Positions 7,643-16,479 of a stretch of DNA of 64,000 nucleotides are shown piece after piece. The stretch covers positions 7,659 to 71,658 of the forward strand of contig DENL01000003.1 of NCBI GenBank assembly GCA_002359655.1, written 5' to 3'. The position numbers were made by a program, and so were the translations under genes. The DNA is from Rickettsiales bacterium UBA2645. Its GTDB lineage: Bacteria > Pseudomonadota > Alphaproteobacteria > Rickettsiales > UBA1997. The first letter of the stretch is position 1; every line of letters starts with the position of its first letter. Under the pieces are notes generated by a model. It was given only the letters and a program-made list of their open reading frames with translations. It did not search any database and was not told where the DNA came from.

Positions 7643-8649
7643 TACATTCTTTCGTGAGAAGATTTTCCACGAAAAATATAATAAGAATAAATGGTGTAAA
7701 CCAAAATTACTGGCAAGGTGACGACTAATCCCACAAACAAAAATGATAAAGATTCTGGCGCAGCAGCAACTTTTGAAAAAGGAACTTCATAAGGCAAGAC
7801 ATAAGGAAATAAAGTCACGGCAATTCCAAAGTAGCACAAAGTAAACAGCAAAATTGTCAGCACAAAGGGTTGAACTTCTTTTTTATTTAAGAGCGCTTTG
7901 ATCAAAAAGAAAAAAGTCAACAAGGTTAAAAGCGGAATTGGACTTAAGTAAAAAATATTGGGCAGCGAAAACCATCTAAACAAAATTTTCTGATTCAAAA
8001 GTGGTGTCCAAGCACTGACTAAGAGAATAAAAAATCCAACAAAAACCAAAGCATAAAATGCGCTCTGACGTGCCCAATCATGAGTTCTTCCGTGAGTTTT
8101 CATAATTAACCAAGTGCTACCAATAAGTGCGTAGCCAAAAATCAGAGCAACTCCTGTCATTAAAGCAAAACCGTTAAACCAGCCTAAATAGTTTTTCACA
8201 CAACATTCTAAACCAGAAACAAAACAGCCAAGCATTACGCCTTGAAAAAAAGTGGCGATTAATGAACCGAAGTGAAAAGAATAATCCCAGATTTTTTGCT
8301 CGTTTTTTGATGTGGTTTTAAAGCGAAATTCAAAAGCTACGCCACGCAAAATCAATCCTAAAAGCATCAGAGTAATTGGTATGTAAAGAGCTGGCATAAT
8401 TATTGAATAAGCGATCGGAAAAGCAGCAAAAAGCGCAGAACCTCCCATCACTAACCAAGTTTCATTGCCATCCCAAAATGGTGCGACAGAGTTCATCATT
8501 TTGCTGCGACATTCATCCGAAGGTGCGAAAGGAAATAAAATGCCAACTCCCAAATCAAATCCGTCGAGCAAAACATAAAGAAAAATTGCCAGAGCAATCA
8601 CCCCAACAAAGACTAAAGGCAAGTCAATAAAGGCAGAAATATTGAACAT
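7639..8649 (-). CDS. cydB: Cytochrome bd-type ubiquinol oxidase subunit II
   Basis: 336 residues with about eight membrane spans. Family motifs: LYVLLDGFDLGVGILFPF near the N-terminus and PFWDGNETWLVMGGSALFAA (about residues 57-76). CydB pairs with CydA, supports haem insertion and oxygen reduction. The short length fits the cyanide-insensitive (Cio) branch. Follows cydA by 21 bp in one operon. No cydX or cydCD genes are adjacent. Confidence 0.93.
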   Translation of the reverse strand: MFNISAFIDLPLVFVGVIALAIFLYVLLDGFDLGVGILFPFAPSDECRSKMMNSVAPFWDGNETWLVMGGSALFAAFPIAYSIIMPALYIPITLMLLGLILRGVAFEFRFKTTSKNEQKIWDYSFHFGSLIATFFQGVMLGCFVSGLECCVKNYLGWFNGFALMTGVALIFGYALIGSTWLIMKTHGRTHDWARQSAFYALVFVGFFILLVSAWTPLLNQKILFRWFSLPNIFYLSPIPLLTLLTFFFLIKALLNKKEVQPFVLTILLFTLCYFGIAVTLFPYVLPYEVPFSKVAAAPESLSFLFVGLVVTLPVILVYTIYSYYIFRGKSSHERMY

Positions 8650-8670
8650 AATTTTATTAATTTAACTTGT

Positions 8671-9975
8671 CTAAAAACCTTTTCTGATCAAACGCAAAAT
8701 ATAGAAAGTTGCGGCACCAAAAATTATAAAATAGATAAAAGCAAAGCTGAGCAAAGAAAAAGTAACTTGCTCTGAAACCACAGGAGAAGCGATGTCTTTT
8801 GTGGTAACAAAACCATAAACTACGTAAGGTTGACGACCAATTTCAGTAACAAACCAACCAGCAAGCAGCGCAATAAAGCCGCTTGGCGTCATTGCCATAC
8901 ACCAAAATTGAAACCATTTGCTGTTAAATAATTTTTTTCTGAAATTGAGAAATACTGCTAAAACTCCGGTTGTGAGCATCATCATTGCAATTGCAACCAT
9001 AACGCGGAAGCTGAAAAATACTGGTGCAACTGGCGGTCTTTCGTTTTTTGCAACCGACTTCAAACCATAAATTTTTGCATTGGCATCGTGTTTTAAAATC
9101 AAGCTGGCCAATTTAGGAATTTTTATGGCGTATTTTGTGGCTTCACTTTCTTGATCAGGAAAGCCGAAAAGAGTCAGCGGTGCACCGACTTCATCTTCCC
9201 AGATTCCCTCCATCGCTGCGACTTTCATTGGCTGATATTTTAGCGTGTTCAAGCCATGCATATCACCAATCAAAATTTGTAGTGGCGCAAAAATCACGAT
9301 GAATGATAAAGCCATTTTAAACATTACTTTGGCATGATGAGCCGATTTTTTCTTCCACAAAAACCAAGCAGAAATTCCGCAGACTACAAAGGCGCAAGTT
9401 AAATAAGCTGCAACAACCATGTGAGTGAAGCGATATGGAAAAGAGGGATTGAAAATAGTTTTTAGCCAATCGGTGGAATAAAAAGTGATGTTGTAAATCA
9501 TAAAACTCTGCGGCGTTTGCATCCAGCTATTAGCAGCGATAATCCAAAATGCTGAAATCAGAGTTCCAATCGCCACAATAATTGTTGAAGCAAAATGAAT
9601 TTTTGGTGAAACGCGATTCCAACCAAATAGCATTATTCCTAAAAATGACGCTTCTAAAAAAAACGCCGTTAAAACTTCCATGCCAAATAAAGGGCCTAAA
9701 ACATTGCCCAAACGCAGTGAAAATCCTGACCAGTTAGTACCAATTTCGTAAGAGATAACCAGACCAGAAACCACACCCATACCGAAAATAATGGCAAAAA
9801 TTTTGACCCAGAATTTATAGATTTCTTTGTAAGTTTTATCTTTGGTTTTCAAATAAAGCGCTTCAACACAGGCTAAATATCCCGCAAGTCCAATGGTAAA
9901 GGCAGGGAAAATAATGTGGAAACTCATTGTGAAAGCGAACTGAATTCGCGCTAGAATTAGCGGATCAAATGTCAT
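8671..9975 (-). CDS. cydA: Cytochrome bd-type ubiquinol oxidase subunit I, short Q-loop (Cio type)
   Basis: 434 residues. Haem ligands are visible: His in AFTMSFHIIFPAFTIGLA (b595 site), His in YRFTHMVVAAYLTC and Met in FWCMAMTPSGF (b558). The GRQPYVVYG motif identifies the quinol oxidase family. The region between the b558 ligands is short, as in cyanide-insensitive oxidases rather than E. coli CydA (about 520 aa), so cioA is an equally valid name. It oxidises ubiquinol and reduces oxygen without pumping protons, useful at low oxygen. First gene of the pair; a 300-bp gene-free stretch with two dyads lies upstream. Confidence 0.93.
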   Translation of the reverse strand: MTFDPLILARIQFAFTMSFHIIFPAFTIGLAGYLACVEALYLKTKDKTYKEIYKFWVKIFAIIFGMGVVSGLVISYEIGTNWSGFSLRLGNVLGPLFGMEVLTAFFLEASFLGIMLFGWNRVSPKIHFASTIIVAIGTLISAFWIIAANSWMQTPQSFMIYNITFYSTDWLKTIFNPSFPYRFTHMVVAAYLTCAFVVCGISAWFLWKKKSAHHAKVMFKMALSFIVIFAPLQILIGDMHGLNTLKYQPMKVAAMEGIWEDEVGAPLTLFGFPDQESEATKYAIKIPKLASLILKHDANAKIYGLKSVAKNERPPVAPVFFSFRVMVAIAMMMLTTGVLAVFLNFRKKLFNSKWFQFWCMAMTPSGFIALLAGWFVTEIGRQPYVVYGFVTTKDIASPVVSEQVTFSLLSFAFIYFIIFGAATFYILRLIRKGF

Positions 9976-10275
9976 AAATAAATTTAATTAAATTAAACTT
10001 TTTATTTAAATGTCGCCAAAGGAGTTTTTGAAGTTGAATGTAAAAACTGCCAAAAAAATAAGCTCTCGATGCAACATCTAAAAAATGTTAACCAGCTATA
10101 ACTAGATACTATCAATGAGAAGTTAGTCAAGTCAGATTTATTAGACTTGAGTAGATTAGTCGATTCAATTTGATTCTAAGATTTTGTCATCGGTAGCGAC
10201 AACAACAAAATCTCAGAAAAGTTTTTTGATTTATCGGATTATTTTAGAAAATTTTCTAAAGAAGATAAAAGTTAT
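9976..10275. other. 300-bp gene-free region between cydA and yceI
   Basis: No open frame of substance. It must hold the cydAB promoter and the 3' end of the yceI transcript. Three dyads are seen: TCAAGTC-N10-GACTTGA (10127-10150), CTAAGATTTTGT paired with ACAAAATCTCAG (10176-10187 and 10205-10216, one mismatch), and the perfect palindrome TTTAGAAAATTTTCTAAA just before yceI's stop. None is followed by a proper T-run, so they may be regulator sites or weak rho-independent ends. Confidence 0.35.
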
Positions 10276-10860
10276 TTATTTGGCAATATTAGCTTCAACT
10301 TCAATTACCAATTCAACATTGTCAGATACTGCAGGAACTGCGTAGTTAATTCCGAATTCTGAGCGCTTGATTGTTGCAGTTGCAGAAAAGCCAATGGTTG
10401 GTTTTTGCGTTACAACGCTAACATCAGATTTATTAAACTTTGCGTTTAAAGTAACTGGCTTGGTTACACCATGCAAAGTCAACTCACCTTCAATTTTAGC
10501 TTTATTTTTGCCAGTAACTTTAATTTTTTTGCTAACAAATTTTGTAGTCGGGAATTTTTCTGCATCAAAGAAATCAGCACTTTTTAAATGCTTATCAAAC
10601 TTCGGCAAACCAGTAACCAAGCTGTCAATTTTAATAGTCACATCAACTGAAGAATTTTCTGGCTTTTTTTCGTCGAAATTAATTTCGCCAGAAACATCAG
10701 AAAATTTTCCTGACTGATTTGAAAAGCCAAAATGATTAGCAAACCAAAGCACGTAAGCGTGATTAGATTCAATTTGATATTTCACAGCTTCAGCAGAAGC
10801 ATTTTGAGCAATAAAAACAGAGGCAAGAATTGCCAATGAGATTAATTTTAGTTTTTTCAT
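10276..10860 (-). CDS. yceI: YceI-family periplasmic lipid-binding-like protein
   Basis: 194 residues. A signal peptide (MKKLKLISLAILASVFIAQNAS, cleavage after about residue 23) is followed by a single YceI lipocalin-like barrel: YQIESNHAYVLWFANHFGFS, LKSADFFDAEKFPTTKFVSK and LTLHGVTKPVTLNAKF are family hallmarks. YceI proteins bind isoprenoid or amide lipids in the periplasm, and some accompany respiratory or stress genes. Lies 68 bp downstream of the glutathione S-transferase on the same strand, so co-transcription is possible. Function beyond lipid binding is unknown. Confidence 0.9.
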   Translation of the reverse strand: MKKLKLISLAILASVFIAQNASAEAVKYQIESNHAYVLWFANHFGFSNQSGKFSDVSGEINFDEKKPENSSVDVTIKIDSLVTGLPKFDKHLKSADFFDAEKFPTTKFVSKKIKVTGKNKAKIEGELTLHGVTKPVTLNAKFNKSDVSVVTQKPTIGFSATATIKRSEFGINYAVPAVSDNVELVIEVEANIAK

Positions 10861-10928
10861 TTTTTAAAATTTTTTAAGTTAGTTGTTAAAGATAGGCAGG
10901 CTTTGTGGTGAAGTTCCAAGAAATCTAA

Positions 10929-11561
10929 TTAAGCATTTGCTTTGTAAGTCACTTTTTCAATTTCCATCGCTTTTTGATAAGATGGACGCGAAATAACGCG
11001 AGTAAAAAATGCTTTTGTTTTAGCTCCAAATTTAATTGGTTCTTTAAAAGCAAATGACCAATTAGCAATCACGGTAATTAAAATATCGGCAATCGTTATT
11101 TTATCACCGCACAAGTAATTTCTAGCGCTCAAACGCTCTTCGATTTCGTCCCAATATTTTTGGATTGCTGCAATTGAAGGTTTGTAAAGCGGATTATCTT
11201 TGGCTGCATCTCCTAAAATACGATGTTGGAAAAAACATCTTGAGTAAGCAGGATGTAGAGTTGAATTAGCAAAAGATAACCATTCCAAAGCTTCAGCGCG
11301 CTCCAAGCCAGAATTTGGCAAAAGATCACTTTTGTGTGAATCAAGAATGTAAGTCAAAATTGCTGCGCCTTCACGCAAAATAAAATTATCAATTTTTAAA
11401 ACCGGCACTGCGCCGCGTGGATTAATTTTTAAAAACTCTGCCGATTTTGTTTGGCCCGCAGGAACTGAAACATTTTCCAATTCAAACTTAGCACCAACTT
11501 CAAGAAGAGCGACATGAACCGCCAAAGAGCAAGCTCCGGGAGAATAATATAATTTATACAT
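10929..11561 (-). CDS. gst: Glutathione S-transferase, beta-class-like
   Basis: 210 residues with an N-terminal thioredoxin-like domain (LYYSPGACSLAVHVALLE, with the Cys of bacterial beta-class enzymes), the cis-Pro segment RGAVPVLKI and the GAAIL glutathione contact, then an all-helical C-terminal domain with CGDKITIADILI. It conjugates glutathione to electrophiles in the cytosol. Divergent from the HxlR regulator at 11682 with 120 bp between starts and a perfect inverted repeat there, so HxlR control is probable. Confidence 0.9.
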   Translation of the reverse strand: MYKLYYSPGACSLAVHVALLEVGAKFELENVSVPAGQTKSAEFLKINPRGAVPVLKIDNFILREGAAILTYILDSHKSDLLPNSGLERAEALEWLSFANSTLHPAYSRCFFQHRILGDAAKDNPLYKPSIAAIQKYWDEIEERLSARNYLCGDKITIADILITVIANWSFAFKEPIKFGAKTKAFFTRVISRPSYQKAMEIEKVTYKANA

Positions 11562-11630
11562 AAAGTTAGAAATTTGATTTTTGGAGAAAAAAAATGATTA
11601 AAAGTAATCGACTTGCAAAGTAAATTCAGA

Positions 11631-11663
11631 GTTACTTTAATCAAGTAGGTACCTTAAAGTAAC
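11631..11663. promoter_or_regulatory. Candidate HxlR operator between gst and hxlR
   Basis: A perfect 10-bp inverted repeat, GTTACTTTAA and TTAAAGTAAC, separated by 13 bp, sits 19 bp before the hxlR GTG. A further half-site-like AAAGTAA occurs near 11609-11622. HxlR/MarR-type dimers bind such dyads in the shared region of a divergent regulator/target pair. Confidence 0.55.
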
Positions 11664-11681
11664 CATTAAAAAATAAAAACT

Positions 11682-12041
11682 GTGAGCAAAAAATCAGCCA
11701 AAAAAATTGTTAAAAACAATAAAGAAGTCGATGGGAAAATACGCTGCCCAATGCACAGATTGCTCAACATATTGAGCGGACCATGGACAAGCTATATCTT
11801 ATGGCTGATCAAATCACAAGGCTCGCAAAGATTTGGTGAGCTAAAAAAACATCTACCAAAAATTTCAGCAAAAGTTTTAACACAAAGATTAAGAATGCTG
11901 GAAGAAGAAAAAATTATCAGCCGTCATCAGGAAGAAACAATTCCACCAAAAGTGACTTACAGCCTTACCAAGCGCGGCAAGCAGCTAGATAATATTCTTG
12001 ATGAAATAAACAAATTAGCCAAAAAATGGTTCAATTCTTAA
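11682..12041 (+). CDS. HxlR-family winged-helix transcriptional regulator
   Basis: 119 residues, entirely the HxlR domain: RCPMHRLLNILSGPWTSYIL, RFGELKKHLPKISAKVLTQR and VTYSLTKRGKQL. The Cys in RCPM is in the position of the conserved redox- or aldehyde-sensing Cys of several HxlR regulators. The basic N-terminal tail (SKKSAKKIVKNNKE) is extra. GTG start; no clear Shine-Dalgarno. Divergent from gst and 22 bp before a small DUF2798 gene. It most likely represses gst and its own operon in response to electrophiles; the signal is inferred. Confidence 0.85.
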   Translation: MSKKSAKKIVKNNKEVDGKIRCPMHRLLNILSGPWTSYILWLIKSQGSQRFGELKKHLPKISAKVLTQRLRMLEEEKIISRHQEETIPPKVTYSLTKRGKQLDNILDEINKLAKKWFNS

Positions 12042-12063
12042 ACAATTTTTTAGATAAATAATA

Positions 12064-12288
12064 ATGAAAAAAATTCGCAACCCTCGCCTATTATTTCCTT
12101 TCTTTATGGCGTTGATTATGGCTTTTGTGATGTCGGGATTTATGACTTTAATCAATCGCGGTTTGATTGAAAATTTCTTTTTCGTATGGATGCACTCATT
12201 TGTTTATGCTTTCTTTGTGGCGTTTCCAACTGCTTATTTTGTAGCACCACAAGTACAAAAATTAGTAAAAAAAATCTGCGAAGCTTAA
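12064..12288 (+). CDS. DUF2798 two-span membrane protein
   Basis: 74 residues with two membrane spans (about 8-27 and 39-60): the run LFPFFMALIMAFVMSGFMTL and the closing YFVAPQVQKLVKKI match the DUF2798 family. No function is established. Probably in one transcript with hxlR. Its last four bases overlap the end of the convergent valS gene. Confidence 0.8.
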   Translation: MKKIRNPRLLFPFFMALIMAFVMSGFMTLINRGLIENFFFVWMHSFVYAFFVAFPTAYFVAPQVQKLVKKICEA

Positions 12289-15050
12289 ATAATAACTTCA
12301 ACCAATTTTTCTTCCGCTATCAATTCAATTTTTTTGGCGTTGCAAACATTAGCTAAATCTTCGACGAATTTTTCAATGCCAACAACCCTTGCAACTCTTA
12401 CCTTCTCAACAGTTGTTTTCATTGAAATATTTTTTTCTGACTTAAATTTGCGAACTTCAAAAATCACTTCCAACAATAATTTTCCATCTTCGATTAAACT
12501 TTGATCAAAAAATTTCTCATCAAGTTTTGGCCAGTTACCTCTAGCATTTATCGACTGAGTTTTAGTAAATTCTTCAGCAAAAAGTGCTGAGTAAATTTCG
12601 TCACAAATATGCGGAATAAAAGGCGCAAAAAGTTTCAGAATTGTGTTTAAACAAATTTCTAAAGCTTTGATTGCACTTTGTTGTTTAGCTTGAATTTCTG
12701 CTTTTTGTAAATCGCTAAGCTTAGTTCCAACAAGCTTTTCTGCTGCCAAACCGTAAGAGCGAACTTTGCAAATTTCTAAATAATTGTCGCAAAAATCACG
12801 CCAGAAAAATTCTTCAATTGCTTCGCGAGCTTTGGCATATTCAAACTTCTCAAACTCGGCTGTGGCGCGTTTTACGGTTTCTTGTAAACGACTCAAAATC
12901 CAAAGATCTGAAGCTTGCGTAACTTTTGCATCTTCACGCAATAATTCAAAATTCATCGAAGCAAATTTCGCGGCGTTAAAAAGTTTGGTAATTAATTTTT
13001 GGCCGATTTTAAAAACATCTTCAATGTAAGCAGTGTCAGCACCCAAATGCGAAGTTGAAGCCCAATAGCGCACAATATCTGAACCTTTTTCTTCAATCAG
13101 AGAAGTTGGAGTCACCACATTGCCTTTTGATTTACTCATTTTGGTTTTATCGGCAGCTAAGCACCAGCCCGAGATCATCAAGTTTTTCCACGGCACAGAA
13201 TTTTGATGCAAAGTCGATTTTACTAAAGTGTAAAAAGCCCAAGTACGAATGATTTCATGAGCTTGTGGACGAAGATCGGCTGGGAAAAGTTTTTCGTGAC
13301 GCTGTTGGTCGAAAGAAATTTCAGCAGAAATTCCTTTGCTTGAAAGTTGTGGGCTAATTGAAGAAGTCGCCCAAGTGTCCATGATGTCAGTTTCAGCTGT
13401 AACTTCTGCGCGTGAGTATCCGCGAGGCAAATCAATTGCCGGATCGCAGGGAAGTTGATCAACATCTGCAACTAAAATTTTTCCTTCTTCGCCTGCCCGC
13501 TTGGAATACCAAACTGGAAAAGCCACACCGAAAAAACGCTGGCGGCTGATACACCAATCCCATTGCAAACCATCAATCCATTGATCGATGCGCACTTTCA
13601 TATATTCAGGGAACCAATTGCACTCAGCAGCTTTGGCTTTGAGCAAATCTTTTTTGTCGAGAATTTTAATAAACCATTGTGGCACTACCAGAATTTCGAT
13701 TGGCACACCAGAGCGCTCGGCGCATTTCACGGCGCGTTTGATGGTTTCTTGTTTAAGTAGAATGCTCGAGTTAATACCTTCCCCTTGAGGGAGGGTCGAA
13801 GTCGCTTGCGACTTCAAGGCGGGGTTAGATTGCGATGTAACTTCAGATTCGTAACCCCTCACCGAAGGGCTTAAGCCCTTCGACTCCCCCTCAAGGGGGG
13901 AGTGATTAGATCGAGTGTTTTTTAAAGCTTCTATTATTGCTTCTTTAGCTTGTTTAATGGTTTTGCCAGCTACTAAACTTTCATAAAAATTAAAAAATAT
14001 TTTCAGATCAACGCATTCGGATTTTTTTAAGTTCCATACTTCAATGATGTTTCCTTTTTGATAATCATTTGAACCAAATTCTAACTCTGTAAAATCATCA
14101 GCAAACTTAAAAGACTGATAGCAAGAAGAAATTCTGCCGTCTTTTTCGATAATTATTCTTAAATCCAAGTTATGCCTCTTCCACCATCTGATGTCAGTTT
14201 CATCACCAAAAGTACAACACATTACCGCGCCAGTTCCTTTATCGAGCTGAACTAAATCGTCAGGAATAATTTTTACTTTCACGCCAAAAAGTGGCGTGAT
14301 GGCATTTTGTCCGTGGAGTTTTTTGTAGCGCTCATCTTCCGGGTGAACCATGACAGCAACGCAAGCCGGCAATAGCTCGGGACGAGTTGTCATTATTTCA
14401 AGTTTTTCGTCTGAACCTTCGATGCCAAATAAGATGTAATTCATTTGGCCTTCAACTTCTTTGTCTACAAGATCAGCTTGCGCTAGAGCGGTGCGGTCGG
14501 AAATGTCCCAGAAAACTGGTTCGAATTTTTTTTCTACTAATTTTTTATTGTAGAGATCAACAAAACTCGCTTGCGAAATTTTTTGCGATTCAGGTGAAAT
14601 CGTTTGATATTTCTGCTTCCAATCAACTGACAAAGCAATTGAGTTAAAGAGAATTTCAAATTCTTTTTCCGCGTCATCAACAACTTCGCGACATTTTTTT
14701 ACAAAAGATCCACGGCCATTTTCTGCCTCAAAAACTCCAGCTTTTTTTTCAATAATTTTTTCAACTAAACGCTCAGTTGGCAGGCCGTTATCGTCAAAGC
14801 CCATCGGGTAGAAAACATCTTTGCCATACATGCGCATGAAACGCGCTACGAAATCAGCCTGAGAATAAGAGAAAACATGTCCCATATGTAAAACGCCTGA
14901 AACTGTAGGAGGCGGAGTGTCGATTACAAAAGTTTGGTTTTTTGGTAAATCGTTTTTGAAAGCGAAAATTTGTTTTTCTAACCAGTGGTTTTGCCAGAAT
15001 TTTTCGCGAGCTTTTGGATCATAGCGATCGGGTAGTTTTTTTTCAGACAT
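12285..15050 (-). CDS. valS: Valyl-tRNA synthetase, archaeal-type, interrupted in frame by a palindromic element
   Basis: 921 residues. Class I signatures are PPPTVSGVLHMGHVFSY (HIGH motif, form HMGH) and KMSKSKGN; the editing domain shows TTRPELLPACVAVMVHPED. The wording of these motifs (MGFDDNGLPTERLVEK, KCAERSGVPIEI, PQAHEIIRTWAFYT) follows the archaeal-type synthetase that Rickettsia has instead of the usual bacterial ValS. Residues about 379-429 (TRSNHSPLEGES... to ...LPQGEGINSS) are encoded by a 151-bp palindromic repeat and separate the editing domain from the KCAERSG segment. The reading frame stays open throughout, so the enzyme is presumably made. A further stretch near residues 310-355 also looks longer than in Rickettsia. 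Last gene of the long minus-strand run. Confidence 0.95.
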   Translation of the reverse strand: MSEKKLPDRYDPKAREKFWQNHWLEKQIFAFKNDLPKNQTFVIDTPPPTVSGVLHMGHVFSYSQADFVARFMRMYGKDVFYPMGFDDNGLPTERLVEKIIEKKAGVFEAENGRGSFVKKCREVVDDAEKEFEILFNSIALSVDWKQKYQTISPESQKISQASFVDLYNKKLVEKKFEPVFWDISDRTALAQADLVDKEVEGQMNYILFGIEGSDEKLEIMTTRPELLPACVAVMVHPEDERYKKLHGQNAITPLFGVKVKIIPDDLVQLDKGTGAVMCCTFGDETDIRWWKRHNLDLRIIIEKDGRISSCYQSFKFADDFTELEFGSNDYQKGNIIEVWNLKKSECVDLKIFFNFYESLVAGKTIKQAKEAIIEALKNTRSNHSPLEGESKGLSPSVRGYESEVTSQSNPALKSQATSTLPQGEGINSSILLKQETIKRAVKCAERSGVPIEILVVPQWFIKILDKKDLLKAKAAECNWFPEYMKVRIDQWIDGLQWDWCISRQRFFGVAFPVWYSKRAGEEGKILVADVDQLPCDPAIDLPRGYSRAEVTAETDIMDTWATSSISPQLSSKGISAEISFDQQRHEKLFPADLRPQAHEIIRTWAFYTLVKSTLHQNSVPWKNLMISGWCLAADKTKMSKSKGNVVTPTSLIEEKGSDIVRYWASTSHLGADTAYIEDVFKIGQKLITKLFNAAKFASMNFELLREDAKVTQASDLWILSRLQETVKRATAEFEKFEYAKAREAIEEFFWRDFCDNYLEICKVRSYGLAAEKLVGTKLSDLQKAEIQAKQQSAIKALEICLNTILKLFAPFIPHICDEIYSALFAEEFTKTQSINARGNWPKLDEKFFDQSLIEDGKLLLEVIFEVRKFKSEKNISMKTTVEKVRVARVVGIEKFVEDLANVCNAKKIELIAEEKLVEVII
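13765..13915 (+). repeat. Palindromic element, copy 1, inside valS
   Basis: 151 bp with imperfect terminal inverted repeats of about 38 bp. The left end begins CTCGAGTTAATACCTTCCCC; the right end reads CAAGGGGGGAGTGATTAGAT then CGAG. Internal hairpins include GAAGTCGC/GCGACTTC and GAAGGGCTTAAGCCCTTC. On the valS sense strand it is read in a frame giving TRSNHSPLEGESKGL... without stops. It shares ends with copies in sdhA, nusB and at 57323. Structure and in-gene location resemble Rickettsia palindromic elements, but the sequence is not one I recognise. Confidence 0.85.
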
Positions 15051-15088
15051 TTTTGTTTTGTTTTTAAGAACTGGAAGGAGTCCTTTCG

Positions 15089-16462
15089 TTATTCGACTTC
15101 AATCACATCAACCACATATCCACCAAGATTATGGAAGTAAATTTTGCCTTTTATGACGATTGGTGCGTGATAAATTCTTTTGCCGATTGATTCGCTTTTT
15201 TCAATCTTACCGTCAAATGGCGAGACAATAAAAAGTTGGCCGTCAAAGCGTGAAATCAATAGCTTATCGCCGGCCATTATCACGCCATTGTAATTGAATT
15301 TACTTTCTGGTTTTTTCTCTTTTTTGAAATTTGGTAATTGTGAAATCCATTTTATACCGCCAGTTTTTTGGCTTATTGCCAGTATTTTATTGCCATTATC
15401 AATCACAAATAAAAATTCTCCCGCTGCCCAAAAATCAGTGATGCCAGCAATTTCTTTGCGCCATAAATAATTTCCGGTTTTTAAATCTAGCGCCATCATC
15501 AAGCCACCATTGCCAATCAGGTAAATCTTATCGCCTTTAATTACTGGAGTTGCATCAACATCGTTTAAGTAGAAATCTGAACTATTAGCTTTGTTTAAGT
15601 TTAAATCTTGTGACCAGATTAGCTCGCCAGTTTTTTTATTTATGGCGTAAATTTCTCCAGAGGAAAATGAAGCGATGATTTGATCTTTATAAAAAACTGG
15701 ATCGGCCGCGCCAAGAATTGCCGTGTTGCGTAAAATTGCTGATATTGTCCATTGCAGCTCGCCGTCTTTGGCGCTCAAGGCGTAAAGTTTGTTGTCGTTA
15801 GTTGTGACAAAAACCATTTTGCCATCTGAAACTGGCGTTGAGACTGGAATTGAAGCAATATCTTTTGACCACAAAACTTTTCCGTCAGAAGCATTTACAG
15901 CAGCAATTTTATTGACTCCGGCAACGGCAAAGATTTTTTCACCAGCTTCAGATTTAGAGTAATAAATTTTTGGCGAACGATAATTTTTTAAAAACTTTTT
16001 TAAAAAGATTTGGTTTTTCCAAAGTTTTTTATGAGTTGTTAAATCGTAAGCTATTAGCTTTCCCGCGGTGTTTAGAGTATAAATTTTATCGCCATTGATA
16101 ATTGGCTCAAAAACAAAATCGTCATCACCTATATTGCCAAAACCAGACCAGAAAAGCGTAGAGTCGTTTAAAGCAATTTTTTTAGTACCGCTAAAAAAAC
16201 TTTTGCTGACGGAAAAATCTTTGGCAAAATTTTCTATTCTTTGATTTTGTTCGCTACTTGAGCCGTTCCAAAAGCTATTTGCTTTTTGTTTTGGCAAAAT
16301 AATTTCTGCCTTCTCAAGTGCTGGATCGATTTTTATCGGATCAATAATAGCAAAGGCTGAAACCGCTTTTGTTTTGTCGTATTCTTTTTTTTTGTCCGAG
16401 CAAGAAAAAACAAAAAGCAAAGAAAAAATGATTAAGCTTTTTTGCAGAGAACAAAAAGACAT
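15089..16462 (-). CDS. bamB: BamB-like outer-membrane assembly lipoprotein (PQQ-type beta-propeller)
   Basis: 457 residues. A lipoprotein signal ends at FVFSC (Cys about 21). The body is a beta-propeller of about seven blades, each with a PQQ-like strand such as LIAYDLTTHKKLWKN, IAAVNASDGKVLWS, LYALSAKDGELQWT, IYAINKKTGELIWS and LMALDLKTGNYLW. BamB is the scaffold lipoprotein of the BAM complex that inserts outer-membrane barrels. A tetratricopeptide membrane protein lies 17 bp upstream, the usual alphaproteobacterial pairing (the expected partner der is not present). A generic PQQ-repeat protein is the alternative. Confidence 0.82.
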   Translation of the reverse strand: MSFCSLQKSLIIFSLLFVFSCSDKKKEYDKTKAVSAFAIIDPIKIDPALEKAEIILPKQKANSFWNGSSSEQNQRIENFAKDFSVSKSFFSGTKKIALNDSTLFWSGFGNIGDDDFVFEPIINGDKIYTLNTAGKLIAYDLTTHKKLWKNQIFLKKFLKNYRSPKIYYSKSEAGEKIFAVAGVNKIAAVNASDGKVLWSKDIASIPVSTPVSDGKMVFVTTNDNKLYALSAKDGELQWTISAILRNTAILGAADPVFYKDQIIASFSSGEIYAINKKTGELIWSQDLNLNKANSSDFYLNDVDATPVIKGDKIYLIGNGGLMMALDLKTGNYLWRKEIAGITDFWAAGEFLFVIDNGNKILAISQKTGGIKWISQLPNFKKEKKPESKFNYNGVIMAGDKLLISRFDGQLFIVSPFDGKIEKSESIGKRIYHAPIVIKGKIYFHNLGGYVVDVIEVE

Positions 16463-16479
16463 TAGAAATTTATTAGTAG

